NCBI RefSeq assembly: GCF_030373245.1
Contig: NZ_JAUCZF010000004.1
Coordinates: 357,385-421,384 of the forward strand
Direction of reading: 5' to 3'
From: Hydrogenophaga sp.
Lineage (GTDB): Bacteria; Pseudomonadota; Gammaproteobacteria; Burkholderiales; Burkholderiaceae_C
DNA: 64,000 bases
Positions 26,282 through 38,139 of this stretch are shown in pieces (within the stretch, counting starts at the first letter, position 1; each line of letters begins with the position of its first letter). Position numbers and translations under genes: made by a program. The notes below the pieces were generated by a model, which saw nothing but the letters and a program-made list of their open reading frames with translations, had not been told where the DNA came from and searched no databases.

Positions 26282-26413
26282 GTTGACCCCCTGCCGTGCG
26301 CCTGGAAAGGCGAGCGGCGTCAGCGCTTGCGGGGCAGGCGTGCTACAAGCAAGGGTTGCGGTGGCGGTCATTCGGATCGCCGGCGCGACCCTTTTCCTGT
26401 TTGTCTCGTCTTC

Positions 26414-27369
<956 letters not shown>

Positions 27370-27373
<4 letters not shown>

Positions 27374-28137
27374 GCCTCAACCTCCACGGCGTGCGCGCCA
27401 TCTACCGATTCGAAATTGCGCGCACCCTGCGCACCATCACCCAGAGCGTGATCGCGCCGGTGCTCACCACCTCGCTCTACTTCATCGTGTTCGGCACGGC
27501 GATTGGGTCGCGCATGGGTGACATCGACAACGTGAGCTATGGCGCCTTCATCATCCCGGGACTGGTGATGCTCTCGCTGCTGAACGAAAGCATTTCCAAC
27601 GCATCCTTCGGCATTTACATGCCCAAGTGGTCGGGCACAATTTACGAGCTGCTTTCGGCGCCGGTATCGTGGTTCGAGGTGCTGCTCGGTTACGTGGGCG
27701 CGGCTGCCACCAAGTCGATGGTGCTCGGTTTGTTGATCCTGGCCACGGCGCGCCTTTTTGTGCCGTATGAGATTGCGCACCCGGGCTGGATGCTGGGCTT
27801 TCTGGTGCTGACCGCGGTCACCTTCAGCCTGTTCGGTTTCATCATCGGCCTGTGGGCCGACAACTTCCAGAAGCTGCAGGTGGTGCCGATGCTGATTGTC
27901 ACGCCACTGACCTTTCTGGGCGGAGCCTTCTACTCCATCAGCATGCTGCCGCCGGTGTGGCAGACGCTGTCGCTGTTCAATCCGGTGGTCTACCTGATCA
28001 GCGGCTTTCGCTGGAGCTTTTATGGCCAGGCCGATGTGCACATCGCGGTGAGCACCGGCATGACGCTGGTGTTCATGCTGGCCTGCCTCAGCGTGATCTG
28101 GTGGGTGTTTCGCACTGGCTACAAATTGCGCCGTTGA
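27370..28137 (+). CDS. ABC-2 type exporter, permease subunit
   Basis: A 255-aa inner-membrane protein with six hydrophobic segments and the ABC-2 signature late in the sequence ([20 protein letters not shown]). The N-terminus is short and cytoplasmic. It overlaps the ATPase gene by four bases, and the pair would assemble as two ATPases with two permeases. Closest in character to the NodJ/YadH-type permeases. The gene is followed by an 82-base gap before msrB on the same strand. Confidence 0.92.
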
Positions 28138-28219
28138 CCGGGCATGTAAGAAATCGGCGGCTGAGGATGACCCAGGGATATCGCCGGGCACTTTTTGTGG
28201 TGGCCCGCCTCACACATCC

Positions 28220-28738
28220 ATGAACCGAAAGACCACGATGGAAAGACGACACATGCTCAAGACCCTCTCTGCCTGGATGGCCGGCGCTGCGCTGCCTGCC
28301 TCATCCGTGCTGGCCGCTGCACCGTTTCCCCTGAAGAAGACCGAAGCGGAGTGGCGTGCGATCGTCTCGCCCGCGGCTTACCGTGTGCTGTTTGAGCACG
28401 GCACCGAGCGCGCCGGCAGCAGCCCGCTGGACGCCGAGAAGCGCCCAGGTACCTTTGTCTGTGCGGCCTGCAACCAGCCCTTGTTCAATGCCGCACACAA
28501 GTACGACAGCGGCACCGGCTGGCCCAGTTTCTGGCAGCCCCTGCCGAAAGCCATCGGCACGTCGACCGACTACAAGCTGATCTATCCGCGCACCGAATAC
28601 CACTGCTCCCGCTGTGGAGGGCATCAGGGCCATGTGTTCAACGACGGCCCCAAGCCCACCGGCCAGCGCTATTGCAACAACGGTATTGCGCTGGCGTTCG
28701 TCCCCCAGGGCGAGACACTGCCTGCGCTGCGAACTTAA
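28220..28738 (+). CDS. msrB: Exported peptide-methionine (R)-S-oxide reductase
   Basis: Reduces methionine-R-sulfoxide in proteins. The 172-aa protein has an N-terminal export signal with a twin-arginine-like start (ERRHMLKTL, then a hydrophobic stretch ending VLAAA), so it is expected in the periplasm. The SelR domain follows, with the zinc Cys pairs 81/84 and 129/132 and the catalytic Cys152 in RYCNNGIALAF. ATGs at 28238 and 28253 are alternative starts. msrA follows after 38 bases, and it is exported too, so the two form a periplasmic repair unit for both sulfoxide isomers. Confidence 0.93.
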   Translation: MNRKTTMERRHMLKTLSAWMAGAALPASSVLAAAPFPLKKTEAEWRAIVSPAAYRVLFEHGTERAGSSPLDAEKRPGTFVCAACNQPLFNAAHKYDSGTGWPSFWQPLPKAIGTSTDYKLIYPRTEYHCSRCGGHQGHVFNDGPKPTGQRYCNNGIALAFVPQGETLPALRT

Positions 28739-28776
28739 GGCAATGCCCCGATCATTTTTCACCTGAGGTTTCACAC

Positions 28777-29376
28777 ATGTTCAAGTTTCGCCCCCTGCTC
28801 AGATTCACGGCCGCTGTGGCCATCGGCGCTGGCGCGCTGCTGGGCAGCGCGGCCCACGCTGCCAGTGCCACCGCTATCTTTGCCGGCGGCTGCTTCTGGT
28901 GCACCGAGTCCGATTTCGAGAAGCTGCCGGGCGTGATCGAGGCCGTGTCCGGCTACACCGCAGGCAAGACGCCCAACCCGACTTACCAGGCGGTGAGCGC
29001 GGGCCACACCGGTCACACCGAGGCGGTGCGCGTGACCTACGATCCTGCGAAGGTGACCTATGCGCAACTGGTCGAGTACTTCTGGAAGACCATCGACCCG
29101 AGCGAAAAAAACCGCCAGTTCTGCGACATCGGTGATCAGTACCGCAGCGGCATCTACTGGGGCAACGAGGCCGAGCGCCAGATCGTCACCGCCAGCCGCG
29201 ATGCGTTGCAAAAGTCGGGTCGCTTCAAGACCATTTACACCGAACTCGCACCAGCGAGCACCTTCTACCTGGCCGAGGACTACCACCAGGACTATTACAA
29301 GAAGAACTCGGTGCGCTACAGCTACTACCGCCTGAGCTGCGGGCGCGACGCTCAGCTCAAGCGCATCTGGAAATAG
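28777..29376 (+). CDS. msrA: Exported peptide-methionine (S)-S-oxide reductase
   Basis: Reduces methionine-S-sulfoxide. A 199-aa protein with a Sec-type signal peptide (residues 1-28, ending SAAHA) and the MsrA domain. The catalytic motif GGCFWC contains nucleophile Cys39, and SGYTAGKTPNPTY, GHTGHTEAV and EDYHQDYY follow in family order. The ATG at 28777 was chosen over an upstream frame extension because it gives the signal peptide; the region before it is the msrB 3' end. It complements msrB immediately upstream. A hairpin at 29398-29420 probably ends the transcript. Confidence 0.94.
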   Translation: MFKFRPLLRFTAAVAIGAGALLGSAAHAASATAIFAGGCFWCTESDFEKLPGVIEAVSGYTAGKTPNPTYQAVSAGHTGHTEAVRVTYDPAKVTYAQLVEYFWKTIDPSEKNRQFCDIGDQYRSGIYWGNEAERQIVTASRDALQKSGRFKTIYTELAPASTFYLAEDYHQDYYKKNSVRYSYYRLSCGRDAQLKRIWK

Positions 29377-29420
29377 GGCCTGAGGCCCGACTGGCGCGGT
29401 CGAAGCGCGCTGTTTCGACC
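29377..29420 (+). terminator. Hairpins after msrA
   Basis: A short GC-rich palindrome (gggcctgaggccc, 29377-29389) is followed by a 7-bp stem GGTCGAA/TTCGACC at 29398-29420. There is no clear T-tract. It lies between the convergent genes msrA and the small hypothetical gene, so it may serve both. Confidence 0.45.
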
Positions 29421-29455
29421 CCGGTGGGAGCCGGGTGCCGTGCGTCGAACCTGTT

Positions 29456-29809
29456 TCAGCAGGTCAGGCTGTTCCAACCGCTGGTGCTCGGGCGGCCGAT
29501 GGCGCTGCGCAGGTCCACCCAGCCAGTGAACACAGGCTGCAGCGCTTCGATGCGCTCGTGTGCAAGCAACTGGCCGTGTTGCAGGGAGATCACCTGGTAG
29601 ACCTGCGCGCGCTGCATCCAGAGATCGCGGTGTGTGCGCGCCGCATCGATGTGGCGGCGCAGCCGGTCTGCGGTGTCGCCGTCGCAATCGGCCACGCACG
29701 CATGCAAGGCTTGGCGAGCCGTCTTGAGGCTGGTGAGGCTCGTGGTGGCGCGCGACGATGGATGCTGGCTTTGGCGGCGTGCCAAAAGGCGGCTCAGGTA
29801 GGGGTTCAT
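29456..29809 (-). CDS. Small hypothetical protein, 117 aa
   Basis: Soluble helical protein, MNPYLSRLLARRQSQ at the start and a conserved-looking middle (TADRLRRHIDAARTHRDLWMQRAQVYQVI). No signal peptide or membrane segment. The ATG at 29809 has a ribosome binding site (ggag) seven bases upstream; longer frames 5' read into non-coding sequence. It is convergent with msrA and divergent from the efflux operon at 30138. The gap 29810-30137 probably holds two divergent promoters. No function was recognised. Confidence 0.6.
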   Translation of the reverse strand: MNPYLSRLLARRQSQHPSSRATTSLTSLKTARQALHACVADCDGDTADRLRRHIDAARTHRDLWMQRAQVYQVISLQHGQLLAHERIEALQPVFTGWVDLRSAIGRPSTSGWNSLTC

Positions 29810-30137
29810 GGTGTCTCCGGTCGGTGGGTGGCATCGGCCTATCGGATCCTCTGTCGCTGGTGGCGGCAGGGAGTCTCTTCTGGTGCGGTTGAATTGTCCC
29901 GAGCCTGGCGGGCGGTGAGCAGGTAGCTGCCTCCAGTACCGAGGTGCGGAAATCCGCAGATCTGTGGCCGTGTGCACACACCCGCCGCACCCGGGTGACA
30001 TTCGCCACGAGCAGCGGCGCACAGTCTGGCGCCACGATTGACGCAGGTCATGGCGCTTTCCGTGCAAAACGGCACACTGTGCCGATGCCAAGCCAAACGC
30101 GCCCCATGCCAGCGACGGGTCTGAACGTCCAGCGTCC

Positions 30138-30896
<759 letters not shown>

Positions 30897-30914
30897 TGCC
30901 GGCATGACGCTGCC

Positions 30915-33284
30915 ATGAAAGCCATCCACACCAAACTCTGGCGCGACCTCACGCGCCTGCGCGCCCAGGTCGCCACCATCGCCATGGTGGTGGCGATTGG
31001 CGTGGCCGGGTTTGTGGGCATGTTCTCGGTACATGCGTCGCTGCTGGGCGCACGCGACGCTTTCTATCTGGACAACCGGCTGGCCGATGTGTTTGCAGGC
31101 GTCAAGCGGGCGCCTGAACATCTGCGCGCGCGTCTGGCGGCCATTGATGGCGTGAGTGAGGTGCAGCTGGGCAACGCGATGGACGCGCAGATCGATCTGC
31201 CCGGCGTGTTGCCGCCGGTCACCGGTCGCTTCATCGGGCTGGACCTCGCGCGGGTGCACGCGGATCGCCAGGGCCTGAACCGGCTCACGCTCAAGAGCGG
31301 ACGCTGGCCCGAACGCGAGGGCCAGCTCGAAGCCTTGGTGAGCGAACGCTTTGCCGTGGCGCGATCGCTCAAGCCAGGCGACACGGTGCACGCCATCCTC
31401 AACGGTCGGCTGGAGGCGGTGCACATCGTGGGCACGGCGGTCACGCCCGAGTACGTGTTTGCCTCGCAGGGTGGTGCGCCTGATGACGAGTTCTTCGGCA
31501 TCTGGTGGATCGACGACGAGCGCATGGCCACCGCCTTTGACCTGGCCGGCGCCTTCAACCAGGTGGCGCTGGGTGTGGTGCCGGGCGTGCCGCTGGTGGC
31601 GGTGATCGATCGGGTCGATGCGCTGCTGGAGCCTTATGGCGCGATCGGCGCGGTGGGGCGCGACAAGCAGCTCTCCAGCAAGATCGTGGCCGATGAGCTG
31701 TCGCAGCTCAAGGTCATGGGCACGGTGCTGCCGTCGATCTTCCTGGTGGTGGCGATGTTCATCCTCAATGTGGTGCTCAGCCGCCAGGTGGCCACGCAGC
31801 GCGGCCAGATCGCGGCGCTCAAGGCACTGGGCTACAGCGACGGGGCCATTGCCTGGCACTACATCCAGTTTGCCTGCCTGATTGCGGGCCTGGGCGTGGT
31901 TGTGGGCCTGGGGCTGAGTATGGCAATCGGACGCGGCATGCTCAGTCTGTACGACGAGGTGTTCCGTTTCAACAGCCTGGCGTACGTGACCACGCCCTGG
32001 CTGGTGCTGGTGTCCACCGCCATTGCGGCTGGCGCCGCCGCACTTGGCACCTGGACCGCCATTCACGCCGTGGTTCGGCTGCGGCCTGCGCAGGCCATGC
32101 AGCCGCCCGTACCGCCGCACTTCCGCGCCACGATCATCGAACGCATCGGCCTGGGCCACCTGGTGAGCACAGGTGCGCTGATGGTGATCCGCAATTTTGA
32201 GCGCAGGCCACTGCGCGCCGCGTTCACCGTGATCGGTGTGTCGCTGGCGGTGGCGCTGCAGATTTCGGGTGCGTTCTGGCTCGACGCCATTGACCACATC
32301 GTGGACGTGCAATTCCGCCAGGTGCAGCAGGGTGACGTGCTGGTGAATTTTCACCGCCCTGTGCCGCTCACGGTGGCGCGCGATCTGCAGCGCCTGCCCG
32401 GCGTGATCGATGCCGAACCCTATCGGACGGAGCTGGTTCGGGTGCGTTTCAACGGCCACACGGTGGACACCGGCATGATGGGCATCGGTTCCGAAGCGCG
32501 GCTGATGCGTGTGGTCGATGAAACGCGTGGCGCGGTCGCGATGCCGGCGCAAGGCGTGGTCTTGTCGGCCATGCTGGCGCGCGAACTGGGCGCTCGCGTG
32601 GGCGATCGGGTGCGACTGGAGTTTCGCCTCTGGACCCAGACCGAGGCCGAGGTGGAAGTGGTCGACATCGTGCAGACCATGTTCGGCAAGCTGCTCTACA
32701 TGTCACTGGACGCGATGAACCGCGTGGCGCGCGACGGTGAGGGGGTAGCGGATGCGGCCCTGCAGGTCGACCCCCTGGCCAAGGAGCAGTTCTGGGGGGC
32801 TGTCAAGCGCGCGCCGCTGATCAACTCGGTGTTCGACAAGGCTGCCTCCATGGAAAGCTTCAACCGCACCACCTCGAAGAACATGGGCGTGTTCAGCGGC
32901 ATCCTCACCCTGTTTGCGGTCGCCATGGCGGTCGGCATCATCTACAACGCGGCGCGGATCTCGCTCTCCGAACGCGCCTGGGAGCTGGCCAGCTTGCGCG
33001 TGCTCGGCATGACGCGCGCCGAGGTCTCCGTGCTGCTGCTGGCCGAGCTCGGCGCCGAGTTGTTGCTGGCCCTGCCGATCGGTGCTTTCCTGGGCTGGGG
33101 ACTGGCCACGCTGATGATGTCGCTGATGTCCTCCGATGCCATCGATTTCCCGGTCGTCATCGAGCCCGCCACCTACGCTTCGGCGGCCTTCATCGTGCTG
33201 GCTGCGGGTGTGGCCAGTGCGCTGCTGGTGCGACGCAAGATCGACCAGCTGGACCTGGTTTCCGTGTTGAAGGTACGCGAATGA
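30915..33284 (+). CDS. FtsX-domain ABC permease, duplicated type
   Basis: A 789-aa inner-membrane permease with an N-terminal TM segment (about 15-40), a large periplasmic domain, a first FtsX block (about 270-410), a second TM and periplasmic domain (about 440-640) and a C-terminal FtsX block (about 660-780). This is the duplicated MacB_PCD-FtsX layout. Motifs include [15 protein letters not shown] and [14 protein letters not shown], the coupling segments that contact the ATPase. Its stop overlaps the adaptor start (ATGA). With ATPase and adaptor it forms a complete efflux unit; no outer-membrane TolC gene is adjacent. Confidence 0.92.
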   Translation: MKAIHTKLWRDLTRLRAQVATIAMVVAIGVAGFVGMFSVHASLLGARDAFYLDNRLADVFAGVKRAPEHLRARLAAIDGVSEVQLGNAMDAQIDLPGVLPPVTGRFIGLDLARVHADRQGLNRLTLKSGRWPEREGQLEALVSERFAVARSLKPGDTVHAILNGRLEAVHIVGTAVTPEYVFASQGGAPDDEFFGIWWIDDERMATAFDLAGAFNQVALGVVPGVPLVAVIDRVDALLEPYGAIGAVGRDKQLSSKIVADELSQLKVMGTVLPSIFLVVAMFILNVVLSRQVATQRGQIAALKALGYSDGAIAWHYIQFACLIAGLGVVVGLGLSMAIGRGMLSLYDEVFRFNSLAYVTTPWLVLVSTAIAAGAAALGTWTAIHAVVRLRPAQAMQPPVPPHFRATIIERIGLGHLVSTGALMVIRNFERRPLRAAFTVIGVSLAVALQISGAFWLDAIDHIVDVQFRQVQQGDVLVNFHRPVPLTVARDLQRLPGVIDAEPYRTELVRVRFNGHTVDTGMMGIGSEARLMRVVDETRGAVAMPAQGVVLSAMLARELGARVGDRVRLEFRLWTQTEAEVEVVDIVQTMFGKLLYMSLDAMNRVARDGEGVADAALQVDPLAKEQFWGAVKRAPLINSVFDKAASMESFNRTTSKNMGVFSGILTLFAVAMAVGIIYNAARISLSERAWELASLRVLGMTRAEVSVLLLAELGAELLLALPIGAFLGWGLATLMMSLMSSDAIDFPVVIEPATYASAAFIVLAAGVASALLVRRKIDQLDLVSVLKVRE

Positions 33285-34495
33285 ACAACAAGACCACTTC
33301 TCGTCGCTGGGGTCGTACCCTGGCCATCGCGCTCGGCGTGCTCGCGCTGGCTGGCCTGGTGTGGTGGGTTTACCAGCCTCGCCCGCTGGTGGTCGAAGTC
33401 GCTGAGGTGGCTAGCGGCCGCTTTGAGCAGGTGATTGAAGAGGACGGCCGCTTGCGGCTGAAGAACCGCTACGTCATCACCGCGCCCACCCAGGCCGAGC
33501 TGCAGCGGCCCTTGCTCAAAGTGGGCGACGCGGTGAAGGCGGGTGACGTGGTGGCGGTGCTGCAACCCGTTTCGCCGCAAATGATCGATGCGCGCACGCG
33601 CGACGTCTTGTCGCAACGCGTGGGCACTGCCAACGCCGCGCGCCAGGCCGCGAGTGCCCAGGTGCAGCGCCTGCAAACGGCGCTGGCCCAGGCCGATCTG
33701 GAGGCACAGCGCGCAGCCAAGCTGGCGCAGGACAATTTCATTTCGGCCTCGGCGCGCGATCAGGCGCTGCTGGCGCAGCAGGCTGCTCGCCAGGCGGTCA
33801 ACGCCGGGCGCGCCGAGCTGGCCGCGGCCGACTTCATGCTGGCCGAAGCGCGCGCTGCGCTCACCCGCTCAGAGCCCAGCGCCAGTGGGCGAGCGGCAGG
33901 GTTGTGGTCCTTGAAGAGTCCGGTGGACGGTCAGGTGCTCAAGCTGCACCTGGACAGCGCAGCGCCGGTCAATGTGGGCCAGCCGCTGGTTGAACTGGGC
34001 GATCTGGGAGCGCTGGAGGCGGTGATCGATGTGCTCTCGGGCGAGGTCGGCGCGATTGGGTCGGGTGCCACGGTGTTGCTCTCCACAGGCGGCAAGGCAC
34101 CGCCGTTGACAGGGCGGGTCGAGCGCATCGAGCCGGTGGCGTTCACCAAGGTCTCGGCGCTGGGCATCGAAGAGCAGCGTGTGAACGTGATCGTGAACCT
34201 GGACGCGGGTGCCGCCACCCTGAATCTGGGCGACGGCTTCCGGGTGGACGCGCGCATCACCATCCATGCGCAGGACAACGCTCTGCTGGCTCCCAGCGCG
34301 GCGCTGGTGCGTGACGGCTCTGGCTGGCGCGTGTTTGTGGTGGACGGTGGCCGTGCGCGCGTGCGTGCGGTGACAGTCAAGGACCGCAACGCAGACCAGG
34401 CCTGGATACAGGATGGACTGCAGGCTGGCGAGACAGTGCTGCTCTACCCGGGCAGCATGATCGAAGACGGACAGGCGGTGAAAACCCGGAAGTGA
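33281..34495 (+). CDS. HlyD/RND-type periplasmic adaptor
   Basis: A 404-aa membrane-fusion protein anchored by one N-terminal TM segment (about 12-30). Then a biotinyl-lipoyl half (TAPTQAELQRPLLKVGDAV), a long Ala/Gln-rich alpha-helical hairpin (about 105-200), the second lipoyl half (LWSKSPVDG-like LWSLKSPVDGQVLKL) and beta-barrel domains follow. It links the inner-membrane FtsX permease to an outer-membrane channel. It is the last gene of the operon. The 213-base gap that follows (34496-34708) shows no other gene. Confidence 0.9.
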   Translation: MNNKTTSRRWGRTLAIALGVLALAGLVWWVYQPRPLVVEVAEVASGRFEQVIEEDGRLRLKNRYVITAPTQAELQRPLLKVGDAVKAGDVVAVLQPVSPQMIDARTRDVLSQRVGTANAARQAASAQVQRLQTALAQADLEAQRAAKLAQDNFISASARDQALLAQQAARQAVNAGRAELAAADFMLAEARAALTRSEPSASGRAAGLWSLKSPVDGQVLKLHLDSAAPVNVGQPLVELGDLGALEAVIDVLSGEVGAIGSGATVLLSTGGKAPPLTGRVERIEPVAFTKVSALGIEEQRVNVIVNLDAGAATLNLGDGFRVDARITIHAQDNALLAPSAALVRDGSGWRVFVVDGGRARVRAVTVKDRNADQAWIQDGLQAGETVLLYPGSMIEDGQAVKTRK

Positions 34496-34708
34496 AGCGG
34501 CGCCGGCCAGGCGCGGTCCATCGAAATTGGCCAGGCAAGCCTGTTCATCTCCTCAACATTGGCGAACCCTTTGAGGCTTCTTCGGGGCGACCTTGGCTTT
34601 GGCCAGCAGCTGGGTGGGCGAGAATCGTCTGCCGCAACAGGCTCGCCAGCCGACTCATGCCATTCGCTTGGTTGTCTTGACGCCTGATTCTCCCTGGGAG
34701 GTTCCCAC

Positions 34709-35887
34709 ATGTCAGATCACCCTTCGGCGGCTTCGCTGCCCCCGGTGCCTCCCTTGAACGCTGAGGCGCCACACACCTCCAGGGTCTACACCTGCCAGTG
34801 CGGTCGCACCACGTTTTTTGTCAACAGTCGCTGCCTGGCCTGTGGCACCGCGTTGGGCTACCACCCTGAACGGGCCAGTCTGCTGCCTCTGGCACCGGGC
34901 GAAGAGGCCGACACCTGGGTGGAGTGGGGCACTCCAGGACCGACGTATGTGAGTTGTGCCAACCGGGACACGCCTGCGAACTGCAACTGGCTGGTGCCGC
35001 ATGCCGGTGGCGATGCGCACGCGCGTCTTTGTCGAGCCTGCCGGCTCAACCGCACCATTCCCAACCTGGACGATCCGGCACAGCCTGATAACGGGGGGCT
35101 CTGGGGTCGCGTGGAGCAGGCCAAGCGCCGCCTGGTGTCTGCCTTGCTGGTGATGGGCCTGCCCGTGGCCTCCCGCGAAACCGAGGACACCGAACAGGGG
35201 TTGATGTTCGACATCCTGCGCTCCACCGAGCCGGGCAAGCACGTCATGACCGGACACGACGACGGTCTGATCACGCTGAACGTGGCCGAGGCCGACGACG
35301 CCAAGCGCGAGCGCACGCGCCAGGCCATGAACGAGCCTTATCGCACCGTGGTCGGGCACTTTCGCCACGAAATCGGCCACTACTACTGGTACCGTCTGGT
35401 TGAAAAAACCGAGTGGCTGCCCAGGTTCAGAGCGCTTTTTGGCGATGAAAACCAGGACTATGCCGAGAGCCTCAAGAAGAGCTACGAAGACGGTCCGCGA
35501 CCCGACTGGCCTCTGCATTTCGTCAGCGCATACGCCAGCGTGCATCCCTGGGAAGACTGGGCCGAATGCTGGGCGCACTACATGCACATGCGCGACACGG
35601 TGGATACCGCCCTGAGCTATGGCCTCACGCTCAACCCGGCGCAGCTGGACTTCACGCCGTTTGACGCCGACGTGCTGTACCTGCCAGATCACCCTGATGC
35701 CGAGCGCTTTCTCGCCTTTCTCAACCACTGGACCCAGCTGACCATGCTGCTCAACGGCATGTCGCGTGCCATGGGTCAGCCGGATTTTTACCCCTTCGTG
35801 ATGCCCCACGAAGTGGTGGCCAAGCTGCACTTCATCCACCTGCTGGTGGTGGAGACAGGCCAGGCGCAGGCCATCGTTTCGCTGTGA
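34709..35887 (+). CDS. Putative zinc-binding metallopeptidase
   Basis: A 392-aa cytoplasmic protein. It opens with a zinc-ribbon (Cys29, Cys31, Cys42, Cys45: YTCQCGRTTFF ... SRCLACG). The catalytic HEXXH is at 220-224 (HFRHEIGHYYW), with a conserved segment WEDWAECWAHYMHMRDT further on that probably provides the third zinc ligand. This order matches the uncharacterised bacterial family named putative zinc-binding metallo-peptidase. A ribosome binding site (gggagg) precedes the ATG. Monocistronic by context; substrate unknown. Confidence 0.88.
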   Translation: MSDHPSAASLPPVPPLNAEAPHTSRVYTCQCGRTTFFVNSRCLACGTALGYHPERASLLPLAPGEEADTWVEWGTPGPTYVSCANRDTPANCNWLVPHAGGDAHARLCRACRLNRTIPNLDDPAQPDNGGLWGRVEQAKRRLVSALLVMGLPVASRETEDTEQGLMFDILRSTEPGKHVMTGHDDGLITLNVAEADDAKRERTRQAMNEPYRTVVGHFRHEIGHYYWYRLVEKTEWLPRFRALFGDENQDYAESLKKSYEDGPRPDWPLHFVSAYASVHPWEDWAECWAHYMHMRDTVDTALSYGLTLNPAQLDFTPFDADVLYLPDHPDAERFLAFLNHWTQLTMLLNGMSRAMGQPDFYPFVMPHEVVAKLHFIHLLVVETGQAQAIVSL

Positions 35888-35914
35888 ACGTTGGGCTGGT
35901 CAGTCGGAGAGCGG

Positions 35915-37063
35915 CTACAACACCAGCCGCTGCGCGTAACCCGTCATTTCCAGGTAGCCGCGACCCACGCGCTGGCCTTGCGCGTCCAGCAGGTCGGACA
36001 AACCTTCCCAGTACACCGTGCCGGTGCTGGAGCGGCTGTCGAGCTCCTGGGCATCGAGCAGCGCTCGCACGGTGAAGCGCCCGCTGGGTGTGTCTACTTG
36101 CCACTCGACGGGATAGCGTGCTCGGGTGAGCGGGCTGGTCCAGAAGCGCCGCGGCGTGAAGCGCACCTCATCGGCGGCGAACGACCTCGCACCCAGCGGG
36201 TCCGCGCTTGAGGCCAGCGTCCGGTAGGAGCCACCGGCCCATACGGTGCTGCCGTCGGCGCGACGCAATTCAAATGCGGTGAGGCTGTCGCCGTTGTCCA
36301 GGTTCATGCCGATCCAGTCCCAGCCCACCGCCTCGGGGTGCAGGATGGCCTCGCTCCATTCGTGGTCCAGCCAGGCCCGACCGGTCACCATGAGGCGCTG
36401 TCCACTCAGCGTGAGCGCGCCTTGCACCGCGAGCTGCGGGTGGGTGACATAAAAGCTGGCCTGTGATGGGTCCGGGCCCTTGCGCGAAAAGCCTCGATCG
36501 CCCTGCAGCAGGAGGGCCTGCGTGGGCGTGGCGCGCAGCGATATGGCAAAGCCGTCGCCCGAAACGCTGGTCCGGTAGACGCCTGTGGTGTCGCGCTCAA
36601 TGAACCAGTCGCGCAGCACCACCTGCATGTCGTCAACGCGGGCGAACACGCCGCGCTCGGTTTGCAGTGGCGGCTCGCCATTCCAGCGGGCGATGCGCTC
36701 GTCGTGCAACAACTGCTGGCCTTGCAGGTCGCTGATGGCGGCGTGGGCAAACAGCAGTTGGCGGGCGGCCAGCCTGCTTTGAATGGGTCCCGCTGCATCG
36801 ACACGGCTGCGGAAGAAGGTGACCTGAAACCCGAAGGTACGTCCGATCTCTGTTTTCGCGTGACCGGTCAAATACCACCACTCGGTGCGGGTTTCGTTGT
36901 GCGTGCCGTGGTCGCGCGGGAAACGCAGCGGGCGTGGTGTCAGAGTGCTGCCGGCTTGGTGTTGTTGCTGATTCGCTGTCTCGGCGAACGCGGGCGCGAG
37001 CAGCAGCCCGCTCGCGCCCATGAGCCACTGTCGGCGGTTGCTGCCCAGAAAACCTGGCGACAT
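35915..37063 (-). CDS. AttH/CrtC-like lipocalin-domain protein
   Basis: A 382-aa exported protein of the AttH / carotenoid 1,2-hydratase-like family, with two lipocalin-like beta-barrels. The signal region (RRQWLMGASGLLLAPAFA) carries a twin-arginine-like start. Conserved motifs are FPRDHGTHNETRTEWWYLTG near the N-terminus, FGFQVTFFRSR, and AWLDHEWSEA with GWDWIGMNLDNG in the second barrel. The ATG at 37063 was chosen because the longer frame 5' overlaps the upstream gene. It is the last of three tightly packed genes (permease, PLP enzyme, this). AttH proteins usually pair with an ABC permease, as here. Confidence 0.87.
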   Translation of the reverse strand: MSPGFLGSNRRQWLMGASGLLLAPAFAETANQQQHQAGSTLTPRPLRFPRDHGTHNETRTEWWYLTGHAKTEIGRTFGFQVTFFRSRVDAAGPIQSRLAARQLLFAHAAISDLQGQQLLHDERIARWNGEPPLQTERGVFARVDDMQVVLRDWFIERDTTGVYRTSVSGDGFAISLRATPTQALLLQGDRGFSRKGPDPSQASFYVTHPQLAVQGALTLSGQRLMVTGRAWLDHEWSEAILHPEAVGWDWIGMNLDNGDSLTAFELRRADGSTVWAGGSYRTLASSADPLGARSFAADEVRFTPRRFWTSPLTRARYPVEWQVDTPSGRFTVRALLDAQELDSRSSTGTVYWEGLSDLLDAQGQRVGRGYLEMTGYAQRLVL

Positions 37064-37067
37064 GGTC

Positions 37068-38129
37068 TCAGGCGCCGAGCAGCGCGGCGTCCAGCCGCTG
37101 GCGGGCCGCGCTGGTGTTGCCAAAGCGGGCCAGGGACCAGTCGGCATCGAAATAGGTCTTGAGGTAGCGCTCGCCGCTGTCGCACAGCAGCGAGACGATG
37201 GCGCCGGCCTCGCCGCGCCCCTGCATCTCCACTGCCAGGGCCAGCATGGCGACGAGGTTGGTGCCGGTGGAGGGGCCGACACGGCGACCGAGCAGGCAGC
37301 AAAGGCTGTGCATGGCAGCGATGGAGTCGGCGTCGGCCACCTCCACCATTCGGTCGATCAAGGTAGGGATGAAGCTGGGTTCGACGCGCGGGCGCCCAAT
37401 GCCTTCGATGCGCGAGCCAGTCGCCGTCGCCGAAGCGTCGCGTTCGCGGTGGTAGGTGGCGAACACTGAGCCGGCCGGATCGGCCACGCAGAGCTGCGTG
37501 CCGTGGCCCACGTACCGCAGGTAGCGGCCGATGGTGGCGCTGGTGCCTCCGGTTCCTGCGCCCACCACGATCCAGCGCGGAACGGCGTGGCGCTCGCAGG
37601 CCATCTGGTCGAAGATGCTTTGCGCGATGTTGTTGTTGCCGCGCCAGTCGGTGGCGCGCTCTGCATAGGTGAACTGGTCCATGTAGTGACCACCCTGCTG
37701 CTGTGCAATCTGGCGCGCTGCTTCGTAGACTTCGCCAGCCGTTTCGACGAAGTGGCACTGCCCCTGGTGGAAGTGGATCTGATCGACCTTTTCCTGCGAG
37801 GTGTTGCGTGGCATCACGGCAACGAAGGGCAGGCCGAGCAAGCGGGCGAAATAGGCTTCGCTCACCGCGGTCGATCCGCTCGACGCTTCGACCACCACAG
37901 TGCCTTCGTGCAGCCAGCCGTTGCACAGCGCGTAGAGAAACAGCGAGCGCGCCAGCCGGTGTTTCAGGCTGCCGGTCGGGTGGGTGGACTCGTCCTTGAG
38001 GTAGAGGTCGATGCCTCGTGCCTGCCAGGCGGGCAGTGGCAAGGCGATGAGGTGGGTGTCGGCGCTGCGGCAGTGGTCGGCCGCGATCAGCGCCAGTGCG
38101 CGGTGGGTCCAGTCGTGTGAAGGGCTCAT
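37068..38129 (-). CDS. PLP-dependent cysteine synthase-family enzyme (Cds1-like)
   Basis: A 353-aa fold-type II PLP enzyme. The Schiff-base Lys is Lys56 in [29 protein letters not shown] binds the substrate carboxylate, and [16 protein letters not shown] binds the PLP phosphate. The length and the [13 protein letters not shown] motif fit the Cds1-type L-cysteine desulfhydrases rather than CysK/CysM; activity is inferred from this resemblance. It lies 10 bases after the permease gene and four bases before the AttH-like gene, in one operon. Why a cysteine enzyme sits inside an exporter operon is not clear. Confidence 0.85.
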   Translation of the reverse strand: MSPSHDWTHRALALIAADHCRSADTHLIALPLPAWQARGIDLYLKDESTHPTGSLKHRLARSLFLYALCNGWLHEGTVVVEASSGSTAVSEAYFARLLGLPFVAVMPRNTSQEKVDQIHFHQGQCHFVETAGEVYEAARQIAQQQGGHYMDQFTYAERATDWRGNNNIAQSIFDQMACERHAVPRWIVVGAGTGGTSATIGRYLRYVGHGTQLCVADPAGSVFATYHRERDASATATGSRIEGIGRPRVEPSFIPTLIDRMVEVADADSIAAMHSLCCLLGRRVGPSTGTNLVAMLALAVEMQGRGEAGAIVSLLCDSGERYLKTYFDADWSLARFGNTSAARQRLDAALLGA

Positions 38130-38139
38130 GGCGCCATTG

